From contig JAOUHG010000008.1 of the NCBI GenBank assembly GCA_029865265.1, positions 1 through 64,000 of the forward strand: a stretch of 64,000 bases of DNA, read 5' to 3'. Positions 58,856 through 64,000 of the stretch are shown here, one piece after another (the stretch's first letter is position 1; each line of letters opens with the position of its first letter). The notes under the pieces were generated by a model. It was not told the DNA's origin. It worked only from the letters and a program-made list of their open reading frames with translations, and ran no database searches. Made by a program: the position numbers and the translations under genes. This DNA comes from Candidatus Krumholzibacteriia bacterium. Lineage in GTDB: Bacteria > Krumholzibacteriota > Krumholzibacteriia > WVZY01 > JAKEHA01.

Positions 58856-60490
58856 ATGAGTCCCGGCCCACGAGAACCCAACAACAAGTCCCCCGAGGCG
58901 CTGCGGCGGGAGCTGGAAGAACTCCGCGCCGTCATCGCACGCTACCGCGAACGCGAGTCCCTCGCGCGCGACACCGAATTGCGCCTTCGTTCGGTGGTCG
59001 AGAGCGCGCCCATCGTCCTGTTCGCCATGGACGCCGATGGCCGTTTCACACTTTCCGAGGGGCGCGGACTGGAACCGCTGGGCCTCAAGCCCGGCCAGGT
59101 GGTGGGCATGTCCGCGTTCGAACTGTACAAGCACACGCCGCAGATCCTTAAGAATATCCGCGCCTGCCTCGCCGGGGAATCGGTCAACGAGGTGGTGTAC
59201 GTCGGCAACGCGGTGTATGAGACGCTTTACTCACCGCGCATCGACGAAGCGGGACAGGTGGCGGGCATCGACGGGATCGCGTGGGACGTGACCGACCGCA
59301 TGCGCGCCGAGAAGGCGGCGACGGACTTTCAGGCGCAGCTCCTGCAGGCGCAGAAGATCGAGACCATCGGTACGCTGGCTGGCGGCATCGCGCACGACTT
59401 CAACAACATCCTTTCTCCCATTCTCGGGTATACCGACATCGCCATGGACCTGCTCGAGGCCGGCCATCCCGCGCGCGAAGACCTGCAGCAGGTACTGAAT
59501 GCCGCCGGGCGCGCGCGCGAGCTCGTGCAACAGATCCTCATCTTCGCCCGCCGCGGGGACCAGCAAAAGCGCCCCGTGCAACTGCACCTGGTAATCCAGG
59601 AGGCACTCAAACTCATCCGCTCCACGCTTCCCACCACCATCGAGATCTCGCAGCGGATCGCCAACCGCAACGACGCGGTGCTGGCGGATGCCGGGCAGAT
59701 GCACCAGATCATCATGAACCTGTGCACCAACGCCGCCTATGCGATGCGCGCGCAGGGTGGGGTGCTGCGCGTCGAGCTGGAGCGTCGTGCCGTGGACGAG
59801 GAGGAGGCATCGACGCTGCCGGGGATCGCGGCCGGGGAGTACGTGGTGCTGACGGTGGCGGACACCGGGGAGGGCATGCCCGAGGACATCGCCGCGCGGG
59901 TGTTTGAGCCCTTCTTCACCACCAAGCCATCCGGCGAGGGAACCGGGCTTGGCCTCTCGGTCGTCCACGGAATCGCGCACAGCCACGGGGGCGAGGTGAT
60001 GGTGGAGAGCGTGCCTGGCGAGGGCAGCGTGTTTCGTGTCTTTCTTCCCGCCGCCGAACCCGCTGCCGCCGGTGAAACCGCGCATTCGGGGCCGGAAGGC
60101 CACGCAAGGGGGGAACACGTGCTGGTCGTCGACGACGAGCCGGAGATCGTACGCATGCTGACCCGCATGCTTGAATCCCGCGGCTACCGCGTCACCGCCT
60201 TCACGTCCAGCGAACGGGCCCTGTCGGCCTTCCGGGACAATCCCGACGCTTTCGACGCCATCATATCGGACCAGACCATGCCCCGCATTACCGGGCTGGC
60301 GCTCGCGCAGGCGGTGCGCGAAGAGCGCCCCGACGTGCCGGTCATCATCACGACGGGTTACGGGGAGAAGGTCACAAGCGAGTTCCTGCAGCGCGACGTC
60401 GCCGGTTTCGCCGCCAAACCGTTCGACGCCTCCACGCTCACGGCGACCCTGCGCCGGGCACTCGATGCCGCGGGCGCATCAGACGCGTAA
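58856..60490 (+). CDS. PAS-domain hybrid histidine kinase with C-terminal receiver
   Basis: 544 residues. N-terminal coiled coil, PAS domain about 40-150 (VVESAPIVLFAMDADGRFTLSEG), HisKA with phospho-His in LAGGIAHDFNNILSPILGYTDIAM, HATPase with NLCTNAAYAM (N box), VADTGEGMPED (G1), FEPFFTTKPSGEGTGLGLSVVHGI (F/G2), then a receiver (HVLVVDDEPEIV, AIISDQTMPRITG, AAKPFD). No membrane helix: a cytoplasmic sensor, ligand unknown. Its receiver may pass phosphate to a histidine phosphotransferase or act as a brake. Confidence 0.93.
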   Translation: MSPGPREPNNKSPEALRRELEELRAVIARYRERESLARDTELRLRSVVESAPIVLFAMDADGRFTLSEGRGLEPLGLKPGQVVGMSAFELYKHTPQILKNIRACLAGESVNEVVYVGNAVYETLYSPRIDEAGQVAGIDGIAWDVTDRMRAEKAATDFQAQLLQAQKIETIGTLAGGIAHDFNNILSPILGYTDIAMDLLEAGHPAREDLQQVLNAAGRARELVQQILIFARRGDQQKRPVQLHLVIQEALKLIRSTLPTTIEISQRIANRNDAVLADAGQMHQIIMNLCTNAAYAMRAQGGVLRVELERRAVDEEEASTLPGIAAGEYVVLTVADTGEGMPEDIAARVFEPFFTTKPSGEGTGLGLSVVHGIAHSHGGEVMVESVPGEGSVFRVFLPAAEPAAAGETAHSGPEGHARGEHVLVVDDEPEIVRMLTRMLESRGYRVTAFTSSERALSAFRDNPDAFDAIISDQTMPRITGLALAQAVREERPDVPVIITTGYGEKVTSEFLQRDVAGFAAKPFDASTLTATLRRALDAAGASDA

Positions 60491-60700
60491 CGCACTCACG
60501 ATCTCGGCGTCGGAGGGGAAACGCCCGCTTTCCTTCTTGGAAAAGACCAGGCGGTCGCCGTGGCGGATCTCAAATGCGCCGCCCTTCGACTTGATCAGTT
60601 CGATCTCGATGCCGGGAAACGCCTTTTCCAGGGTGGCCTTCAAACTGAGGGCCCGGGGGGTGTAGTCTCAGGGTATGCAGTATTCGATGGAAACGCGCAT
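60479..60700 (-). CDS. SelW/Rdx-family selenoprotein with in-frame TGA (CxxU redox motif)
   Basis: 73 residues when TGA 60668-60670 is read as selenocysteine: MRVSIEYCIPU, then DYTPRALSLKATLEKAFPGI, and a C-terminus ending FPSDAEIVSALRV. This is the thioredoxin-like Rdx (SelW/SelT/SelH) fold with CxxU placed exactly where SelW has it, followed by the family's GxFEI..xGxxVFSKK and FP pattern. GGGAG precedes ATG 60700. A small stem-loop (GGCC/GGCC, 7-nt loop, 60635-60653) begins 14 nt after the TGA, where bacterial SECIS elements lie. The stop overlaps the kinase gene by 12 bp. Expected role: thiol-redox protein. Confidence 0.88.
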
Positions 60701-60810
60701 GGGGCAGGACTCCCTTGTGTCCACGGGTTTCGGTCACGATACGGCAAGCGCGCGACCGCGTCAAACGCCATGGTGCCGCGCGCGCCGCGGGACACGGACC
60801 CCGGACCCGG

Positions 60811-60839
60811 TTGCAGCGGGTTGGCGATTCATGTAGTAT
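60811..60839 (+). promoter_or_regulatory. promoter of the trkA-trkH operon
   Basis: -35 TTGCAG (60811-60816), 17-nt spacer, -10 TAGTAT (60834-60839); leader about 53 nt with GGGAAGAAG before ATG 60899. Confidence 0.6.
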
Positions 60840-60898
60840 GTCTCGCTTGACCAAGCAGTTGCGCGCGCAGGCAACCTGTTGGAGCACGGGAAGAAGCT

Positions 60899-62242
60899 AT
60901 GCGAATCCTGATCATCGGCGCCGGAGACATCGGCTTCACGCTGAGCCGCCGGCTCGCGCGTGAGAAGGCGGACATCGCCATCGTCGAGAGCAACCCCGCC
61001 CGCGCCAACCGCGCGCGCGAGCAGATGGACGCGCTTGTGGTGGAAGGCCACGGTGCGAGCATCCAGGCGCTGCGCAAGGCGGGCGTGGAGAGTGCCGACC
61101 TCGTCGCGGCGCTGACGGACAACGACGAGGTCAACATCCTCGCCTGCCAGCTGGCCAAGAAGGCCGGCGTCAAGACCACAATCGCGCGGGTACGCAATCC
61201 CGAGTACACCCTCCCCGACTACGCCCTCACCGCCCGCGACCTCGGGGTGGACCACTTCATCCATCCGGAAAAGGAAACCGCGGACACCATCGTGCGGCTG
61301 ATCCGGCAGGCGAGCGCCACCGACGTCATCGACTTCGAGAACGGCAAGATCCGCCTGGTGGGCGTGCGCCTGGAGGCGGACTCGCCGCTGCTGCGCACGC
61401 CGCTGTCGCGCCTGGTGGAGCGGTTTGGCAACCCGCCCATGCGCATCGTGGCCATCCAGCGCAACCAGAGCACCATGATCCCGCGTGGTGAAGACGAGAT
61501 GATACCGGGAGACCAGGTCTTCGGCATCTGCGACCCCGCGTACGTGCCCGAGTTCATCAATCTCACCGGCAAGAAGAACATCAAGGTAGAGAACGTGATG
61601 ATTCTCGGCGGGGGTTTGATCGGGCAGTTCGTGGCGCGCGAGCTCAGCGGCTCCATGAACGTGAAGCTGGTGGAGAGCAACGCCGAGAAGACCCGCGAGA
61701 TCGCCGAGCTGCTGCCCGACACGCTCATCATCCAGGGCGACGGCACCGACATCGATCTGATGGCGGTCGAGGGCCTCATGGACATGGACGCGTTCGTCGC
61801 CGCCACCGGTGACGACGAAACCAACATCATCTCCACGCTGCTCGCCCGGCACCTGCAGGTGCCGCGCACGGTGGCACTGGTGAACAAGGTGGTGTACCTG
61901 CCCATCACGCCCACCATCGGCATGGACGCGGTGGTGAGCAAGCAGCTGCTGACCGTGAACGCGGTGCACCACTTCATCCAGAAGCAGGAAGTGGCCGCGA
62001 TGGCCAGCGTGCCGGGCATCGACGCACAGATCATCGAGTACATCGTGCAGGACCGCGACAAGATCACCAAGAAACCCATCAAGGATTGCAGCTTCCCGCG
62101 CAACGCCATCATCGGCGCCATCATGCACGAGGACCGGCTCATCATTCCCCGCGGCGATACGCGGGTGCAGGCGGGCGACCGCGTGGTCGTGTTTGCGCTG
62201 CCCGGGGCGCTCGACGCCCTCGACAAGCTCTTTATCAAGTAG
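60899..62242 (+). CDS. trkA: Trk potassium uptake regulatory subunit TrkA
   Basis: 447 residues with two RCK units: RILIIGAGDIGFTLSRRLAREKADIAIVE (first NAD site), VALTDNDEVNILACQLAKK, TrkA_C, then VMILGGGLIGQFVARELSGSMNVKLVE (second), VAATGDDETNIISTLLARHL and a second TrkA_C with IIPRGDTRVQAGDRVVVF. Cytoplasmic ring that gates TrkH in response to nucleotides. Its TAG is directly followed by the trkH ATG. Confidence 0.95.
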   Translation: MRILIIGAGDIGFTLSRRLAREKADIAIVESNPARANRAREQMDALVVEGHGASIQALRKAGVESADLVAALTDNDEVNILACQLAKKAGVKTTIARVRNPEYTLPDYALTARDLGVDHFIHPEKETADTIVRLIRQASATDVIDFENGKIRLVGVRLEADSPLLRTPLSRLVERFGNPPMRIVAIQRNQSTMIPRGEDEMIPGDQVFGICDPAYVPEFINLTGKKNIKVENVMILGGGLIGQFVARELSGSMNVKLVESNAEKTREIAELLPDTLIIQGDGTDIDLMAVEGLMDMDAFVAATGDDETNIISTLLARHLQVPRTVALVNKVVYLPITPTIGMDAVVSKQLLTVNAVHHFIQKQEVAAMASVPGIDAQIIEYIVQDRDKITKKPIKDCSFPRNAIIGAIMHEDRLIIPRGDTRVQAGDRVVVFALPGALDALDKLFIK

Positions 62243-63679
62243 ATGCGCCCCTCACGAATTCTGCATCTTCTCGGTGCCCTGCTGATGTTCATCGGCGTGG
62301 CCATGCTGGCGCCGATTCCCTTCTCGCTCTACTACCACTCCGGCGACCACTTTGCCTTCGCGGGTGCCGCCGGCGGAGCGCTGCTGCTGGGCTTCCTGTT
62401 GCGCCGGTTGACGCACTTCGAGGGCGAGTTGCGCCACCGCGAGGCCTTCGTCATCGTGGCGCTCACGTGGATTTCCTTTTCGTGCGTCGGCTCGCTACCC
62501 TACATGATCACCGGCGCCATCCCGTCCTTCACCAACGCATTCTTCGAGACCGCGTCGGGCTTCACCACCACCGGCGCCTCCATCTTGACCGACATCGAGG
62601 CGTTGCCGCGTGGCGTGCTGCTCTGGCGCGCGCTCACGCAATGGATCGGGGGCATGGGAATCATCGTCATGTCGCTGGCGATTCTGCCCTTCCTGGGCGT
62701 CGGCGGCATGCAGCTCTACAAGGCGGAGCTCATGTCGGCCGCGGACCGGCTGACTCCGCGCGTCACCCAGACCGCGAAGATCCTGTGGGGTGTGTACGCT
62801 GGTATGACCGCGCTGGAGGCGACGCTGCTGGTCCTCGGCGGGATGAGCGTGTTCGACGCCCTGTGCCACTCGTTCGCCACCATTGCCACCGGCGGGTTCT
62901 CCACCCGCAACGCCAGCATCGCCGCGTTCGACAGCGCCTACATCCAGTACGTCATCGCGGCGTTCTGCTACCTGGCGGGCATCAACTTCTTCCTGCACTA
63001 CCGGATCGTGAAGGGAGACGCGAAGTCGTTGTTCCGCAACGTGGAGTGGCGCTCCTACTCGCTGATCATCGCCATCGCGGTGACGGTGGTGTTTGCAAAA
63101 GTGGCCCCGGCCTACCCGAGCATCGAGCGCGCCTTCCGCGACTCCTTCTTCCAGGTCGTCAACATCATGACCACCACGGGGTTCGCCACCGCCGACTACG
63201 AGTTGTGGCCGTACCTGTGCCAGTTCGTCCTGCTGGGGCTCATGCTCATCGGGGCGTGCGGGGGTTCCACCGGCGGGGGCATGAAGGTGGTCCGGGTTCA
63301 CATCCTGTTCAAGTTCGTGATCCGCGAGATGACCCGCCTGCTGCATCCGCACGCGGTGGTCCCGGTGCGGCTGGGGAAGACGGCCATGGACCGCGACCTG
63401 GTGGCGAACATCCTGGGCTTCGCCATTCTGTACGGTGCCACCTTCTTTCTGGGCACGCTGGCCATGACCGCCATGGGCAACGACATCGTGACGTCGCTGG
63501 GCGCCGTGGGCGCCTGCCTGGGGAACGTGGGCCCCGGCCTGGGCGCGGTGGGACCCACGGACAACTACGCGCACCTGTCGCACGCCGCACGCTGGTTGCT
63601 CTCCCTGCTCATGTTGATGGGGAGAATCGAAATCTACACCCTGGTGATCCTCTTCTTCCCCTCGTTCTGGAAGAAGTGA
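62243..63679 (+). CDS. trkH: Trk potassium uptake membrane subunit TrkH
   Basis: 478 residues, about ten membrane helices with four pore loops: [38 protein letters not shown] and [12 protein letters not shown], plus [15 protein letters not shown]. The glycines of the loops form the K+ filter. Works with TrkA encoded directly upstream (0-bp gap). Complete; ends FFPSFWKK. Confidence 0.95.
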   Translation: MRPSRILHLLGALLMFIGVAMLAPIPFSLYYHSGDHFAFAGAAGGALLLGFLLRRLTHFEGELRHREAFVIVALTWISFSCVGSLPYMITGAIPSFTNAFFETASGFTTTGASILTDIEALPRGVLLWRALTQWIGGMGIIVMSLAILPFLGVGGMQLYKAELMSAADRLTPRVTQTAKILWGVYAGMTALEATLLVLGGMSVFDALCHSFATIATGGFSTRNASIAAFDSAYIQYVIAAFCYLAGINFFLHYRIVKGDAKSLFRNVEWRSYSLIIAIAVTVVFAKVAPAYPSIERAFRDSFFQVVNIMTTTGFATADYELWPYLCQFVLLGLMLIGACGGSTGGGMKVVRVHILFKFVIREMTRLLHPHAVVPVRLGKTAMDRDLVANILGFAILYGATFFLGTLAMTAMGNDIVTSLGAVGACLGNVGPGLGAVGPTDNYAHLSHAARWLLSLLMLMGRIEIYTLVILFFPSFWKK

Positions 63680-63704
63680 CGCCGTCCTCCGTTTGGGCTA
63701 CGCT
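63676..63704 (+). promoter_or_regulatory. promoter of the SGNH hydrolase gene, leaderless-type spacing
   Basis: -35 GTGACG (63676-63681, overlapping the trkH stop), 17-nt spacer, -10 TACGCT (63699-63704), 6 nt before ATG 63711. Confidence 0.5.
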
Positions 63705-63710
63705 GCTGCC

Positions 63711-64000
63711 ATGAGTCCATCCCCGCGCTCGCGTACCTTTCTTCTCGCCCTGGTATCGCTGGTGTTCGCGTTCGCCGCGGTCGAGGTAACGCTGCGCCTG
63801 GCGGCGCCGTTTCCCAACCCGTACGGTGACCCCGAGGCGCTGCGGGTCAACCGGTACATCCGCTTCGAGTACCCGCCACACTACGCGGCGGTGACCGAAG
63901 CCGAGCCGGGCCTGCCCGGCCTCTCGGGTCGCAACCACTTCACCACCAACAACATGGGTTTTCGGGGCGATGACCTCGTGCGTCCCAGGCCGGCCGGCGA
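63711..64000 (+). CDS. SGNH/GDSL-type hydrolase, N-terminal part (3' partial)
   Basis: 96 residues up to the window edge. One membrane or signal helix (RTFLLALVSLVFAFAAVEVTLRL), then RYIRFEYPPHY and HFTTNNMGFRGDDL; the last is typical of membrane-anchored SGNH hydrolases before their GDS motif, which lies beyond the window. Such enzymes add or remove acyl groups on polysaccharides. Confidence 0.7.
   Translation, partial: MSPSPRSRTFLLALVSLVFAFAAVEVTLRLAAPFPNPYGDPEALRVNRYIRFEYPPHYAAVTEAEPGLPGLSGRNHFTTNNMGFRGDDLVRPRPAG

Noticed and set aside
60479-60700. Reading the TGA as a normal stop in a pseudogene
   Set aside because: The TGA falls exactly on the Sec position of CxxU, and both flanks are in frame and well conserved with no other defect.

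Overview
The window is GC-rich (roughly two thirds G+C by eye), densely coded and carries no rRNA or tRNA gene, plasmid or phage block. It looks like a chromosomal contig from an uncultured, Gram-negative-type bacterium. Pointers to the FCB side of the tree (for example Eisenbacteria- or Krumholzibacteria-like lineages) are the FlgD-like/type IX C-terminal tails on exported proteins (the protease at 49928-51979 and a broken remnant at 46564-46680), a short 292-residue RpoD-like sigma factor, and many lipoproteins of unknown function. This placement is inference; no marker gene here fixes the phylum.

Layout: 1-4.5 kb, the end of a TPR gene, a palindromic repeat, then metG-tatD-zinc protein-epimerase on the minus strand. 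4.5-8.3 kb, two TerC-family membrane proteins flanking DUF502-lapA-corA. 8.3-11.3 kb, a barrel-less amidohydrolase, holB, and an HNH gene containing its own repeats. 11.4-15.4 kb, pdxA-ftsE-ftsX-envC (cell division). 15.5-28.6 kb, a methyltransferase-like exported protein, then one long minus-strand operon DUF58-BatA-serpin-mfd-three parvulin chaperones. 28.6-34.6 kb, envelope and polysaccharide genes and moxR. 34.7-40.4 kb, an M64 peptidase pair, a lipoprotein, a Ser/Thr kinase and an ACT-like protein on divergent promoters. 40.4-52 kb, mixed metabolism, a DEAD-box helicase, an FAD reductase and a secreted subtilase. 52.1-55.7 kb, a sigma factor divergent from a B12-binding MerR regulator (a probable light sensor), with fasciclin and SRPBCC genes beside it and a response regulator. 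55.9-64 kb, a metallo-hydrolase, a holin-4/phosphodiesterase fusion, a hybrid kinase, a hidden selenoprotein, the TrkA-TrkH potassium system and the start of an SGNH hydrolase.

The most notable results are: (1) a SelW/Rdx-type selenoprotein gene at 60479-60700 whose CxxU selenocysteine is an in-frame TGA, so ordinary gene calling splits it; (2) nine genes whose start codon lies exactly 6 nt after a TANNNT -10 box with no Shine-Dalgarno, suggesting widespread leaderless transcription; (3) a TatD nuclease fused to a radical-SAM-like domain that has lost its Fe-S cysteines; (4) a lipoprotein amidohydrolase without its catalytic barrel; (5) a CarH/LitR-like photoreceptor paired with a sigma factor; (6) a serpin embedded in a mfd/parvulin operon.
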